Shown here: piece after piece, positions 1 through 9,353 of the stretch | Layout: every line of letters starts with the position of its first letter | How positions within the stretch are numbered: the first letter of the stretch is position 1 | NCBI RefSeq assembly: GCF_000222305.1 | Contig: NC_015921.1 | Span: 186,001 to 250,000, forward strand | Direction of reading: 5' to 3' | Length of the DNA: 64,000 nt | Source: Borreliella bissettiae DN127 | GTDB taxonomy: Bacteria; Spirochaetota; Spirochaetia; Borreliales; Borreliaceae | Translations under genes and position numbers: made by a program | The notes under the pieces: generated by a model | The model's input: the letters and a program-made list of their open reading frames with translations, nothing else | What the model was told of the DNA's origin: nothing | The model's database searches: none

Positions 1-215
1 TTGCGGATCTTGGAGCAAAAGAAAATAGACTTGATAGAAGCTACGAAAGAATAAGTAAAGAGGCTGCGGATATGAAAGAAGATATGGTTCAATACACAGA
101 TCTTGATGTAACAAAAGCAATAACTAATTTAAATATGGCAAGCTTAGTTTATCAAGTATCTATAGGAATCTCTGCTAAAATAATGCAAACAACTTTATTG
201 GATTTTATAAAATAA
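1..215 (+). CDS. flgL: Flagellar hook-associated protein 3 (FlgL), C-terminal end only
   Basis: The window opens inside a + strand gene that stops with TAA at 213-215. The ~70 visible residues (frame from position 3) form a heptad-like helix ending in [14 protein letters not shown], which resembles the C-terminal D0 helix of the flagellin/FlgL family. FlgL joins the hook and the flagellin filament, which lies in the periplasm in spirochaetes. The stop is one base before the fliW start, so the genes are probably co-transcribed. The choice of FlgL over flagellin rests mainly on the fliW-csrA neighbours, as the diagnostic N-terminus lies outside the window. Confidence 0.8.
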   Translation, partial: ADLGAKENRLDRSYERISKEAADMKEDMVQYTDLDVTKAITNLNMASLVYQVSIGISAKIMQTTLLDFIK

Positions 216-216
216 A

Positions 217-609
217 ATGATCGATGAAAAAAGTATAGAATTTGATTTTCCAGAAGGAATACTTGGATTTGAAAACATTAAAAAATTTATAATAAAAGAC
301 TCTAAGTATAAGCCTTTTTCTATCATGCAATCCATCAATAAAGACGTAAGTTTTTTGGTAACATCTCCTTTTAATTTTTTAAGCGAATACTTGCCAAGTA
401 TCGAGGAAAAAGATTGGTCAGATATTAAAGCAAAAGCAGAAGATGAAAAAGTTATACTATGTATAATTAATATGCATGTCAATGATTATAAAGACATTAC
501 AGCTAATCTAAAAGCACCAATCATAATAAACAAAAAAAAATTACTTGGAAAACAAGCTATCTGCACAAATGAAAATTACTCACTGCACCATAAAGTTTTC
601 AAGGAATAA
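217..609 (+). CDS. fliW: Flagellar assembly factor FliW
   Basis: 130 residues, the usual FliW length. The N-terminus carries the family's early motif ([16 protein letters not shown], residues ~9-24). In other bacteria FliW binds flagellin and the regulator CsrA in a partner switch: free FliW sequesters CsrA and so relieves translational repression of flagellin. The gene lies between flgL (1-nt gap) and csrA (2-nt gap), the arrangement expected for this switch. It has no signal peptide and is cytoplasmic. Confidence 0.93.
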   Translation: MIDEKSIEFDFPEGILGFENIKKFIIKDSKYKPFSIMQSINKDVSFLVTSPFNFLSEYLPSIEEKDWSDIKAKAEDEKVILCIINMHVNDYKDITANLKAPIIINKKKLLGKQAICTNENYSLHHKVFKE

Positions 610-611
610 AG

Positions 612-857
612 ATGCTGGTATTGTCAAGAAAAGTAAATGAAAGTATTAAAATAAACTCTGACATTGAAGTTTTAATATTAGAGATAAAAAAGGATACTGT
701 TAAAATAGCAATTAAAGCCCCTGAAAACATTAAAATATTTAGATCTGAAATTTATGAATTTATTATAGAAGAAAATAAAAAATCACTACTAAAAGATAAG
801 CATAATATAAGCAAAATTAAAAGCCTATTCAATCATTATTTCAAGAATGAAAATTAA
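612..857 (+). CDS. csrA: Carbon storage regulator CsrA, translational regulator
   Basis: 81 residues starting [14 protein letters not shown], the hallmark first beta strand of CsrA. The RNA-binding dimer normally needs ~60 residues; here a charged tail of about 20 residues follows. CsrA binds GGA motifs in mRNA leaders and in spirochaetes limits flagellin translation. It follows fliW after 2 nt. Its last 17 bp overlap the 3' end of the opposing tsaB gene, with no terminator visible between them. Confidence 0.95.
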   Translation: MLVLSRKVNESIKINSDIEVLILEIKKDTVKIAIKAPENIKIFRSEIYEFIIEENKKSLLKDKHNISKIKSLFNHYFKNEN

Positions 858-1494
858 TCTCTGCATCACTTTGTCTTATGTAAAGAGGTCCTGACAAAAT
901 ATCATCACTTTTGCAATTTTTTAAATATTTAGCTATCCCAAGTTCTGTCAAAATTTTTCCAAACGAACTTAAATTTTCAATGATTTTAAATTTATAATTG
1001 GACTCTTTGGAAACATTCTCAAGATTGTTCCCAATAAGCACTGAATTTGGATCAATCTGATTCAAATAAGAAAACAAATCTTCCTTAGAAAAACACAAAA
1101 TCTTCCCCATCAATTCGCAATTTTTATAATGCCCAAGAAAATATTTACCTGCGGTAAAAGTTAATACAATTACACTAGGACTGTTTTTAACTAAATTTGC
1201 AAAAACATCTAATGTGGAAATATTGACAAAAGGAACAGAAAGACCCAAAGCAAGACCTTTGACAAAACTTAAACTAATTCTAAGGCCAGTAAAAGAACCA
1301 GGACCACAAGAATTTATAATTAATTCAATTTGATTAAGATCTATATTATTTTTAATTATAAAATCATTGAAAATTTTTGGAACACTAAAATTAAAATTTG
1401 ATTTAAGTTTAACCAATGAATAATTTTTATTATTAATTCTAAAATAAACTATTAATGCTTTATATGAATATTCAAATGCAAGCGTATTAATCAT
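841..1494 (-). CDS. tsaB: tRNA threonylcarbamoyladenosine biosynthesis protein TsaB
   Basis: 217 residues. The ASKHA-type signature [11 protein letters not shown] (residues ~64-74) identifies TsaB (YeaZ), the partner that supports TsaD in t6A37 modification of ANN-decoding tRNAs. The catalytic TsaD is not in this window. The start overlaps the end of tsaE by 8 bp on the same strand, which fits translational coupling. Conservation after residue ~100 is weak, as is usual for the family. Confidence 0.88.
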   Translation of the reverse strand: MINTLAFEYSYKALIVYFRINNKNYSLVKLKSNFNFSVPKIFNDFIIKNNIDLNQIELIINSCGPGSFTGLRISLSFVKGLALGLSVPFVNISTLDVFANLVKNSPSVIVLTFTAGKYFLGHYKNCELMGKILCFSKEDLFSYLNQIDPNSVLIGNNLENVSKESNYKFKIIENLSSFGKILTELGIAKYLKNCKSDDILSGPLYIRQSDAEINFHS

Positions 1495-1900
1495 TAAATT
1501 CTAAAACCCTGCCTGAATCGACTATTTTAAAAGTTAAAGAAAATAATCTGTCTTTTGGAACAATGCTCAAAGCAATTTGTGGCCATTCAATAGCAATAAT
1601 TGAGTCAAGATCCATAAGTATTTCTAATCCCCCAACAAGCTCAAATTCTTCTAAAGAAAACACCCGATATAAATCAATATGATAGAATTTAAAATCTACA
1701 AAATCATAAACATTAACAATATTATAAGTTGGACTTGTAAAATAAGAAATTCCAAGGTTAAGCGCAAGTCCCTTTAAAAAACTAGTTTTTCCAGATCCCA
1801 TATCACCACTTAAAGCAAATATTTTACCAATTGGTAAAGGATAAAAAAAAGATTTGGAAAAATTTATCATTTTTTTTTCTGATTTAAATTCTAAAATCAA
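1487..1900 (-). CDS. tsaE: tRNA t6A biosynthesis ATPase TsaE
   Basis: 137 residues, normal for TsaE (YjeE). A P-loop, GDMGSGKTS, lies at residues 32-40, followed by SPTYNIVNVY and HIDLYR, which are typical of the family. TsaE hydrolyses ATP to reset the TsaB-TsaD complex. It is the middle gene of a three-gene minus-strand unit and overlaps both neighbours by a few bases. Confidence 0.93.
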   Translation of the reverse strand: MILEFKSEKKMINFSKSFFYPLPIGKIFALSGDMGSGKTSFLKGLALNLGISYFTSPTYNIVNVYDFVDFKFYHIDLYRVFSLEEFELVGGLEILMDLDSIIAIEWPQIALSIVPKDRLFSLTFKIVDSGRVLEFND

Positions 1901-2157
1901 GGAAGCTTACCTTTAAACTCCAAATCAATTACATGCCTTTTAATTGCAACCATTAGCTTTAAAACAGGATAATTTAAAAAATCTATAAAATCAATAGTTA
2001 CATGCTTTTTTCCTAAGGGTGTAGCCTCAATTACAAATTTGACTTTTTTGATTTCCAAGATGTCATTATACTTATAAACAACATCAGCAAAATATACATT
2101 TCTATAGTGTATAAAGCTCTCTTGCTTTTCAATATTATTAAGAGAAATAAGCTGCAC
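1897..2157 (-). CDS. Small conserved protein of unknown function
   Basis: 86 residues with a GTG start at 2155-2157, chosen because AAGGA lies 8 nt upstream. There is no signal peptide or membrane segment and I recognise no motif; the sequence alternates hydrophobic and charged residues as in a small beta-rich domain. Its stop overlaps the tsaE start by 4 bp, so it is probably the first gene of the tsaE-tsaB unit. No function is assigned. Confidence 0.7.
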   Translation of the reverse strand: MQLISLNNIEKQESFIHYRNVYFADVVYKYNDILEIKKVKFVIEATPLGKKHVTIDFIDFLNYPVLKLMVAIKRHVIDLEFKGKLP

Positions 2158-2341
2158 AATAATAATCCTTAAAATAAATTAAACTCCCAAAAAGCCAACA
2201 TAAGAACATTTTTATTTAGCGCTATTTTTCAAGGCGGAATTTTTATTCTTAACCTCTGAATTGCTTTTGGCTATCATTGACTAAAAATCTTCAAATTCCT
2301 AAATTTTATGAGATGTCGCAAAAAAATAACTCTAATTCTTA

Positions 2342-2366
2342 AAATTAAACCTCCCAGGAGTTTTGA
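2342..2366 (-). terminator. Possible terminator after rplT
   Basis: Just past the rplT stop, the minus strand has AAACTCC then GGAGGTTT and TTTAATTTT. This can form a short stem with one bulge and a four-base loop, followed by a T-rich run. The stem is short, so the call is weak. Confidence 0.35.
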
Positions 2367-2370
2367 TTTT

Positions 2371-2718
2371 TCATCTTCTTATTTCTAAAACAATTTTTTT
2401 AAAAGCTTCAACATCTTCAATCGCCAAATTAGACAAAATTTTTCTATTAATTTTTATATTAGACTTCAATAAACCCTCAATAAATCTTGAATAATTAACC
2501 CCAGTATCACTTAAAGCAGCCGAAATTCTTGAAATCCACAAGCGTCTAAAATCTCTTTTTCTAACCTTTCTATCTCTTGTAGCATACATCATACCCTTTC
2601 TTAAGGTATCCTTAGCTTTTTTATAATTACTCTTTTTTGTACCCCAAAACCCTTTTGTTTTTTTTAAAATTCTCTTACGCCTTGCAACGTGCACTGTTCC
2701 GTTTTTAGCTCTAGCCAT
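2371..2718 (-). CDS. rplT: 50S ribosomal protein L20
   Basis: 115 residues, standard length. The Arg/Lys-rich N-terminus (MARAKNGTVHVARRKRI) and the ATRDRKVRKRDFRRLWI block are typical of L20, which binds 23S rRNA early in large-subunit assembly. It is the last gene of infC-rpmI-rplT. In several bacteria L20 represses this operon; I did not find a matching binding structure here. Confidence 0.97.
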   Translation of the reverse strand: MARAKNGTVHVARRKRILKKTKGFWGTKKSNYKKAKDTLRKGMMYATRDRKVRKRDFRRLWISRISAALSDTGVNYSRFIEGLLKSNIKINRKILSNLAIEDVEAFKKIVLEIRR

Positions 2719-2738
2719 ATCTGTCTCCTAAAATTATT

Positions 2739-2939
2739 TTAACCATAAGGTAATAAAGTTTTAATTCTTTTAGCTTCAAAAGAAGAAAGATTGCCTGATT
2801 TTCTTAAATTTCTCTTGCGCTTAGAAGATTTTTTTGTCAAAATATGCCTTAAATTTTGTTTTTTATACTTAACTTTACCATTTACAGTAAAAGAATACCT
2901 TTTTTTTGCACTTTTACGTGTTTTCATTTTATTTGCCAT
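2739..2939 (-). CDS. rpmI: 50S ribosomal protein L35
   Basis: 66 residues, very basic, with the family's [15 protein letters not shown] start and a [17 protein letters not shown] core. A purine-rich AAGGGGATGAA precedes the ATG. It lies between infC (22-nt gap) and rplT (20-nt gap), the conserved bacterial order. Confidence 0.97.
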   Translation of the reverse strand: MANKMKTRKSAKKRYSFTVNGKVKYKKQNLRHILTKKSSKRKRNLRKSGNLSSFEAKRIKTLLPYG

Positions 2940-2961
2940 TTCATCCCCTTTAATTTAATAT

Positions 2962-3522
2962 TTATTTTTTAAACTTAGGTGCTACAATCAAAAACATTGT
3001 TTTACCTTCCATTTTAGCCGCAGATTCCAAAACATAATTCACATCCCCTACTTTTTCAAGAATGCTATTCAAGATACCATATCCTAAATATGTGTGAGCA
3101 AGTTCACGACCTCTAAATCTTATTGTAACTTTAACCTTATTTCCATCTTTTAGAAAACCTAAAATGTTTTTTGATTTAAAATCAAGGTCATGAGCATCTA
3201 TTTTGGGCTGCATTCTGACTTCCTTAAGCTTAATTACTTTTTGATTCTTCTTTTGCTCTTTTTGACGCTTTTCTTGATGGAATTTATATTTCCCATAATC
3301 AATAATCTTACAAACCGGAGGAGATACATTAGGAGAAACCTCAACCAAATCAAGTCCAGCTTCCTTTGCTTTTTTAATAGCATCTTCAATCGATAAAACT
3401 TCTTGTGTCCCATTTTCAAAAATAACTCTTACCTCACGAGCCTTAATTCTGTAATTAATTTTCAATTCCTTGTCATTTGATCTGGACCTATCCCTATCTC
3501 TATTGGCATTTCTATTTATCAT
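2962..3522 (-). CDS. infC: Translation initiation factor IF-3
   Basis: 186 residues. The IF-3 N-domain motif GLDLVEVSP and [13 protein letters not shown] (residues ~55-80) are followed by a basic linker (QKEQKKNQK) and the C-domain. An Asp/Arg-rich leader of ~20 residues ([11 protein letters not shown]) precedes the core. An in-frame TAA sits immediately before the ATG, so translation cannot start further upstream. The nearest Shine-Dalgarno-like GGAG is 14 nt away, unusually far, and may reflect the special initiation control known for infC in other bacteria. IF-3 binds 30S subunits and proofreads initiator tRNA. Confidence 0.96.
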
Positions 3523-3576
3523 TTAAAAAATATATACTCCTAAATCAATTAATAATTAATATTAATACTTAATTCT

Positions 3577-3582
3577 ATTATA
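3577..3582 (-). promoter_or_regulatory. Candidate -10 box for infC-rpmI-rplT
   Basis: The minus strand reads TATAAT here, about 55 bp upstream of the infC start and preceded by AATG. A TTAGAA-like -35 lies 18 bp upstream. The 204-bp gap (3523-3726) separates divergent genes and is otherwise plain AT-rich sequence. Confidence 0.45.
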
Positions 3583-3726
3583 CATTCACTAAAAAGTAAA
3601 TTCTAAGAATAATGTTTACAAAAAGTAATAAAATTAAAAACATTGATAAAACAAATATCCAAATCACACAAGTTTTTAATCAATCAATTGATTTAAAAAA
3701 CGTTTAAAAGTAGAATTGTACTTACA

Positions 3727-4380
3727 ATGAGTTTATTTTTATTAATAAGTCTACCGCTAATATTACAAATTTATATGGATATTAAGTTAAGACAAAGTCA
3801 AACAAAAAATACCCAAGCCCATGTTTTAGCAATATTTCTTGCAATAATAATGTTTTCTTTCCTTTATTTAACTCAGGAATTTATTCTATACAGATCATTT
3901 GAATTAGATTACACATCAAGAATAAGTCTGGGAATTTCAATATTTATCAAAGAACATTTATACTACTATATATTCCCACTATTAATATTTATATTTTTTT
4001 TTACTCTAAATGAAAATTCTTTATTTAAAAAAAAATTAACAACTCTTATATATTTCACATTTGGACTAATTTTTTCTAAAAACTTAGAAATAATAATTCT
4101 AAATAGCAAAATTTTTGGAATCTATGAATATATTGAATTGCCAATACTTAATGCAATAGAGCTAATATTTTCAGCCACAATCTTTGAAAAGAAAATTAAA
4201 AACTGCCAAAAATACTCGGTAAAAGAATACAAAATCATTCTTTCTCCTATTATATTTTTAGGATTATTTATTGCAATTTTAAAAACATTAATTCTAACCA
4301 ATATGAGAATCTATGCACTAATAATACTTGGATTGGTTTTAATATCTATAGCTATCAATAATAAGTATACTAGGAAATAA
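3727..4380 (+). CDS. Integral membrane protein of unknown function
   Basis: 217 residues with about six hydrophobic segments, for example around residues 2-17, 32-50, 78-95, 103-120 and two near the C-terminus. It ends in a short basic tail (NNKYTRK). There is no catalytic or transporter motif that I recognise. One base separates its stop from the start of the lipoprotein gene, so the two are probably co-transcribed and may act together at the inner membrane. Confidence 0.75.
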   Translation: MSLFLLISLPLILQIYMDIKLRQSQTKNTQAHVLAIFLAIIMFSFLYLTQEFILYRSFELDYTSRISLGISIFIKEHLYYYIFPLLIFIFFFTLNENSLFKKKLTTLIYFTFGLIFSKNLEIIILNSKIFGIYEYIELPILNAIELIFSATIFEKKIKNCQKYSVKEYKIILSPIIFLGLFIAILKTLILTNMRIYALIILGLVLISIAINNKYTRK

Positions 4381-4381
4381 A

Positions 4382-5122
4382 ATGTCTGTCCCAAAAAAAC
4401 TTGCTATAATGGTGCTCTTAGCAATTTCAACACAAGGATGCAAAAAATCTTCCATTACTGAAAAACAATTTAATTATTCAATAATTTTCTCAGATGCAAC
4501 TGAATATTTTTTTGAAATTCAAAAAACTCCATTCATAAAAAATGAAATACTATTTATAAATGATAAAAATTTAGAAATTGCAAAAGACAAGCTTAAAACA
4601 ACAAAAAAAATACTATTAACGCACAAATCAAATAATGAAATACTAAATAACGAAATTTTAAAAGAGAAAATTTTTTATCTATCAAAAATAAAATTTTCTC
4701 TAAAAAAATCTATTGATTTTCTGCTCAACGAAAAATCAATAAACTTGCAAAAAACATTAATATTTAGAGACAAATCTCTAAATAGCGAAGACCTTGAATA
4801 CTTGGAAAAAAAGGGCAAAGAAAAAAATGCTAATATTACCCTAATAAACGAAAAAAACATATCCTATATGCAAACATTTATTACTCCTCAAATAAACACA
4901 ATAATATTATTCTCCTTAAGGGATAATAATATTATTTTAAAAAAAATATCAAATTCGCCCTTTTTCAAAAATATAAAATTTGTATTAATTGGCAATACAA
5001 GAAAAGACTTAAAAATCATTAAGCTGCGATATATAATCACTCTTAAAGAGCCTGATTTAATAAAAATAGTAAAAGACATTGAAAATAACTTCCAATATGA
5101 ATTTAGCATTTACAAACAATAA
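4382..5122 (+). CDS. Putative lipoprotein of unknown function
   Basis: 246 residues. The N-terminus is a short basic head, a hydrophobic core and a spirochaetal-type lipobox ending ISTQGC, with Cys20 the probable lipidated residue. The mature part alternates strands and helices (for example KTLIFRDKSLNSEDL), loosely like a Rossmann or periplasmic-binding fold, but no family motif is clear. A perfect 12-bp AT inverted repeat around 4899-4935 lies in its coding sequence. It is coupled to the membrane protein upstream. Confidence 0.75.
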   Translation: MSVPKKLAIMVLLAISTQGCKKSSITEKQFNYSIIFSDATEYFFEIQKTPFIKNEILFINDKNLEIAKDKLKTTKKILLTHKSNNEILNNEILKEKIFYLSKIKFSLKKSIDFLLNEKSINLQKTLIFRDKSLNSEDLEYLEKKGKEKNANITLINEKNISYMQTFITPQINTIILFSLRDNNIILKKISNSPFFKNIKFVLIGNTRKDLKIIKLRYIITLKEPDLIKIVKDIENNFQYEFSIYKQ

Positions 5123-5134
5123 AAATGATTAAAT

Positions 5135-5944
5135 TTAATGCAACAATAAAAGATCTTTAAAACTATTGTATACTGCAATAGCAACATCATTAACAGAGCA
5201 ATTTTTAATCCTTGCAATCTCAAGACATACATATCCTAAAAACAAAGGTGAATTAATTTTACCTCTCAATGGTACTGGAGCTAAAAAAGGACTATCCGTT
5301 TCTATTAAAAGATCGTTGGTATTTAACTTGCCAACAAGAATCCTTAAAGATTGTGCATTTTTAAAAGTTATATTACCCGAAAAAGAAACTTTAAATCCCA
5401 AATCAATAAATTTTTTAGCATGCTCATAAGTTCCTGAATAACAATGCAATATACCCCTATTTAAAAAATTTAAAGACCTTACAATATTATAGACATCATC
5501 ATAGGCATCTCTTATATGCAAAATAACTGGCTTTTTATATTTATAAGCCAAATATAATTGCTCTTCAAAAACTTTAATTTGGAATTTCTTGTTATCTGCT
5601 TTAAAATAATCAAGGCCAATCTCGCCAACAGCAACAACATTTTCATTAATCAAAATTTTTTCAAGCTGTTTAATATCATCTTTAAAGTGATCACTTAAAT
5701 TTAAAGGATGAATACCCGCCGTTAAAAACACATTAGAAAAAGGACTTAAAAGATCTTTTCTATCATTAAAATCACTAGGATGCAAGCCGACATCAAGAAA
5801 ATAAGAAAAGCCGTTTTTAAAACATTCATTAATAATGTAATTAACGTCCAAAGATCTTTTCTTTAATTCATAAAAATGAACATGGGTATCTATTAATTTA
5901 TCAAAAAAAATAGATTTTTCAATTTCAAGTAAAGAGTCCATCAT
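5135..5944 (-). CDS. tatD: TatD family metal-dependent deoxyribonuclease
   Basis: 269 residues, normal TatD length. The metal-ligand motifs appear in order: DTHVHF near the N-terminus, GEIGLDYF in the middle, HIRDAYDD, HCYSG, and ETDSPFLAPVPLRGK near the C-terminus. TatD enzymes are 3'-5' exonucleases acting in DNA repair or turnover. The first of two adjacent ATG codons overlaps the stop of the upstream TPR gene, so the two are translationally coupled. Confidence 0.93.
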   Translation of the reverse strand: MMDSLLEIEKSIFFDKLIDTHVHFYELKKRSLDVNYIINECFKNGFSYFLDVGLHPSDFNDRKDLLSPFSNVFLTAGIHPLNLSDHFKDDIKQLEKILINENVVAVGEIGLDYFKADNKKFQIKVFEEQLYLAYKYKKPVILHIRDAYDDVYNIVRSLNFLNRGILHCYSGTYEHAKKFIDLGFKVSFSGNITFKNAQSLRILVGKLNTNDLLIETDSPFLAPVPLRGKINSPLFLGYVCLEIARIKNCSVNDVAIAVYNSFKDLLLLH

Positions 5945-7080
5945 TCCATTTTTTTCCTAAGAGCTGCAAGGTAGTCAATAACAATAATATTTTTCATACC
6001 AAGATGTAAAAAGCTTGACAAAATATCAATGGCATTCTCAATCTGCCCCAACGCTTCATAACATTCAGCAGCATTAACATACAATGCCGAATTTTTAGGA
6101 TTATTTTTAATTAAGCTTTTAATGGCTATTAATGCTTCTTCATATTTACCCTGATCCTTTTGAATAAGAGCAAGTCCAAGTATGGCAAACATATCAAAAT
6201 CAACATCAAGAGCCTTTTTATAATAAATTTGAGAATTTTCATAATCATTCAAATAGCGATAAGCATCTCCTACTCTTGTAAGAACCAAATTATTTTTTGG
6301 ATCTTTTTCAATAATATCAAGCCAATATTTTAAAGCCTCTTTGTACTCCTTATTCCCTCTATAACAATCAGCAAGTCCAAAAACAGCATAAAAATTGCTA
6401 GGTGAAATTTCTAAAGCTTTTTTAAAAAAATAAATTCCTCTGGTAAATTCCCTTAGCTTGCGATAACAATTGCCAATTGAAGTTAATACTCTAACGTCAA
6501 CTTTGGATTGATTTAATTCATACATTTTAAGCCAATACTTTAAAGCCTCTTTATATTCTTTAAAGTCATAATACAAATGGCCAATACCTACAAGCGCATA
6601 ATCATTCTCAGGCATTAATTCCATTACCTTAAGATAAGTTTGCTTAGATTTTTGAAAATTTTTTAGCTTCCTGTAAGAAGCCGCAACTCTTGTTAAAACC
6701 GTTATATTCTCAGGATCATATTTTAAATATTCTTCCCATATGTCTGTGGCTTTTTTATAATTATCTAAATTTCTGTAACAATCTCCAAGTCCAAAAAGAG
6801 CATAATTATTGCTTGGATGCTTTACAAGACATTTTTGATAATAAACTATTGCTTTGTCGTAATTATTCTTCTTCCTTTCAATGTCTCCAAGCCCAACAAG
6901 AGCATAATTATTCTCATTATCCTTTTCAAGGATATCAGAAAATAAACTTTCTGCTTCAGAAAGCCTTTCTTCTTTGATCAACTGATATCCTCTTTTTGAT
7001 TTCTCAGTGACATCAAGAAGCTGATCATCAGAAATATTCGAGAGATCTTCTAAAGCATCCAAAATTTTTTCATTTAACAT
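5941..7080 (-). CDS. Tetratricopeptide-repeat protein
   Basis: 379 residues made almost entirely of TPR units, about nine, after a ~35-residue head. Two types alternate: one containing YALxGLGDxYR and one containing VLTRVxxxYRKL, giving a ~68-residue super-repeat. There is no signal peptide, so it is probably a cytoplasmic scaffold. AAAAGGGG lies before the ATG, and the gene overlaps tatD by 4 bp. The partner proteins cannot be told from the sequence. Confidence 0.88.
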   Translation of the reverse strand: MLNEKILDALEDLSNISDDQLLDVTEKSKRGYQLIKEERLSEAESLFSDILEKDNENNYALVGLGDIERKKNNYDKAIVYYQKCLVKHPSNNYALFGLGDCYRNLDNYKKATDIWEEYLKYDPENITVLTRVAASYRKLKNFQKSKQTYLKVMELMPENDYALVGIGHLYYDFKEYKEALKYWLKMYELNQSKVDVRVLTSIGNCYRKLREFTRGIYFFKKALEISPSNFYAVFGLADCYRGNKEYKEALKYWLDIIEKDPKNNLVLTRVGDAYRYLNDYENSQIYYKKALDVDFDMFAILGLALIQKDQGKYEEALIAIKSLIKNNPKNSALYVNAAECYEALGQIENAIDILSSFLHLGMKNIIVIDYLAALRKKME

Positions 7081-7416
7081 AAATACCCCTTTTAAATCGG
7101 TTTATCAAAGATATAACTTTAACTACCTCAAACACACCACAAATAATAATACGTAAAGCTCAATTTATATATAAATACAACAAAACCTAATCTAACTTTA
7201 ATATCCAACTTAATAACATTCATTATATAAAAAAACATGAAAAAATATAATTGATTTTTATTAATCAAGATTATTCTATTTATTTCATTAAAGCAGTTTT
7301 GAAAAAAATACTAAAATAAAACATAAACATAGACATCAACGCAAAACTTATTAAAAAGTCTAACAAAAAAACCTAAAATTAATATAAACTATTACTATCT
7401 TTCAGGAGAAATCATA
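7081..7416. other. AT-rich intergenic region between divergent genes
   Basis: 336 bp without a plausible gene. It must hold the promoters for the TPR gene (-) and for prfA (+). CAGGAG lies just before the prfA ATG and a TATAAA-like -10 near 7383, but I see no convincing -35. No RNA gene, repeat or strong hairpin is evident. Confidence 0.6.
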
Positions 7417-8490
7417 ATGCTTTTAGAAAAATTAAATTCAGCAACAAGTAAGATTAAGTTGATAGAAGAAAAATTGCAAGATATAAATCTAATTAAAGAT
7501 CAAAAAAAATATTCAAAGATAATAAAAGAATATACATATTTAGAAAAAATAAATACTAAAAAAATTGAATATGAGAAAATACTAAGTCAAATTAATGATA
7601 CCAAAACCATCTTGGAAGAAGAAGATCAGCAAGAAATGAAAGAATTGATAAAACAAGAACTAATTGATCTAGACAAAAAAAAAGAAGATCTTGAACAGCA
7701 AATAAAAATACTACTTTTGCCTCAAGATGAAAATGACAGCAAAAACATAATAATTGAAATTAGGGCTGGAACAGGCGGAGAAGAAGCTGCTCTTTTTGCA
7801 AACAATCTTTATAGCATGTATATAAAATATTCAGAGAAAAAAAAATGGAAAACAGAAATCATAAACTTCAATGAAACAGAACTTGGAGGATTTAAAGAAA
7901 TAATCTTTGAAATTAAAGGAAAAGATGTATTTAAAAAATTAAAATACGAAAGCGGTGTTCACAGAGTGCAAAGAATCCCAATAACAGAGTCTAGCGGAAG
8001 GCTTCAAACCTCGGCTGCTACTGTAGCGGTGCTACCCAATATTGAAGAAACTGAAATTGATATCAATGAAAAAGATTTAAGAATTGATGTTTACAGATCG
8101 TCTGGAGCTGGTGGACAACACGTCAACACAACTGATTCTGCAGTCAGAATAACACATCTACCAACAGGAATTGTTGTACAGTGCCAAAACGAAAGAAGTC
8201 AACATAAAAACAAAGATCAAGCAATGAAAATATTAAGAGCAAGGCTTTATGAATTTGAAGATTCCAAAAAACAAGAACAAAGATCAAGCAACAGAAAACA
8301 ACAAGTCGGCTCAGGAGATAGATCTGAAAGAATTAGGACCTATAATTTTCCTCAAAATAGAATAACGGATCATAGAGCAAACATCACTCTTTATAAATTA
8401 GAAGAATTTATGCAAGGAGAACTTGACCCACTTCTTGATCCCTTGATGATAGAACTTCAAGAACAAACATTAAAAAGCAGCAATATCTAG
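7417..8490 (+). CDS. prfA: Peptide chain release factor 1
   Basis: 357 residues, standard for RF1. The catalytic GGQ is at residues 232-234 ([18 protein letters not shown]). The tripeptide P188-I189-T190 matches the RF1 anticodon-like PxT motif rather than the SPF of RF2, so UAA and UAG are read. The next gene, prmC, encodes the methyltransferase that modifies the GGQ glutamine; the spacing is 2 nt. A Shine-Dalgarno CAGGAG precedes the ATG. Confidence 0.97.
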   Translation: MLLEKLNSATSKIKLIEEKLQDINLIKDQKKYSKIIKEYTYLEKINTKKIEYEKILSQINDTKTILEEEDQQEMKELIKQELIDLDKKKEDLEQQIKILLLPQDENDSKNIIIEIRAGTGGEEAALFANNLYSMYIKYSEKKKWKTEIINFNETELGGFKEIIFEIKGKDVFKKLKYESGVHRVQRIPITESSGRLQTSAATVAVLPNIEETEIDINEKDLRIDVYRSSGAGGQHVNTTDSAVRITHLPTGIVVQCQNERSQHKNKDQAMKILRARLYEFEDSKKQEQRSSNRKQQVGSGDRSERIRTYNFPQNRITDHRANITLYKLEEFMQGELDPLLDPLMIELQEQTLKSSNI

Positions 8491-8492
8491 CA

Positions 8493-9353
8493 ATGAATGT
8501 AAGCGAAGTTATAAATTATGCTAAAAGCAAAAATTTAGATACAATAGAAGCGCTACTAATACTTGAATTAATTTTAAAAACTAGAAAAGAATTAATAATT
8601 GCAAATATAAAAAAAAGCTTAACAAAAAAAGAACAAAAGCTTTTTTTTGATCAAATAGATAAAATTAAAAAAGGTATTCCTATTCACTACATACTTCAAA
8701 AAAAAGAATTTATGGGAATTGAATTTGACCTAAACAAGCATGTATTAATCCCAAGATTTGATACAGAATGTTTAGCTGAAGAAGCCTTAATTCAAATTCA
8801 ACAAAATAGATTTAAAAAAATATTAGACTTATGCTGCGGTAGTGGGTGCATAGGGCTTTCTATCGCCTATTACATGAAAGAAAAAGTAATACTCTCGGAT
8901 ATTTCAACAAAAGCTTTACAAATAGTTGAAAAAAATACAAAAAAGCTCAAACTTGAAAAATTTGTAGAAATAATTCACTCTAATTTGTTAAAATGTATAA
9001 AGGGAAAGCTTGATATAATTATTACAAATCCTCCTTATTTAAACAAAGAAGAATTAGAAATAAAAAATAAAATAATAAAAGAGCCCACAAAAGCTCTTTT
9101 GGGATTCGGGAAAGATGGGCTTAATATTTCTCGAAAAATATTAAGCCAAGCAAAAGAAAAGCTTAGTCCAAATGGACTCATAATAATAGAATCGGCTCCT
9201 TGGCAAATAAAAAGTTTGAAAGATTTTGCAATCAAAAAAGGATTTTCACATTTAAAAACAATTTACGATCTTGAAAAGAGAGCAAGAGCACTAATATTAG
9301 GACAAAGGGATGATACAAGCATACGAGATTGCACACTTGATAAAGATAAATGA
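8493..9353 (+). CDS. prmC: Release factor glutamine methyltransferase PrmC (HemK)
   Basis: 286 residues. An N-terminal helical domain is followed by a SAM-binding motif (LDLCCGSGCIGL, residues ~111-122) and the catalytic NPPY at 179-182, which marks N5-glutamine methylation. The substrate is the GGQ loop of the RF1 encoded just upstream. Its last 44 bp overlap the start of rel in another frame, so the three genes form a tightly packed unit. Confidence 0.95.
   Translation: MNVSEVINYAKSKNLDTIEALLILELILKTRKELIIANIKKSLTKKEQKLFFDQIDKIKKGIPIHYILQKKEFMGIEFDLNKHVLIPRFDTECLAEEALIQIQQNRFKKILDLCCGSGCIGLSIAYYMKEKVILSDISTKALQIVEKNTKKLKLEKFVEIIHSNLLKCIKGKLDIIITNPPYLNKEELEIKNKIIKEPTKALLGFGKDGLNISRKILSQAKEKLSPNGLIIIESAPWQIKSLKDFAIKKGFSHLKTIYDLEKRARALILGQRDDTSIRDCTLDKDK

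Noticed and set aside
195-482. Minus-strand reading frame opposite fliW
   Set aside because: It is the antisense shadow of fliW, with no ribosome binding site or domain.
6690-6977. Plus-strand reading frame opposite the TPR gene
   Set aside because: It mirrors the repetitive TPR coding sequence; its residues are low complexity and unrelated to any family.
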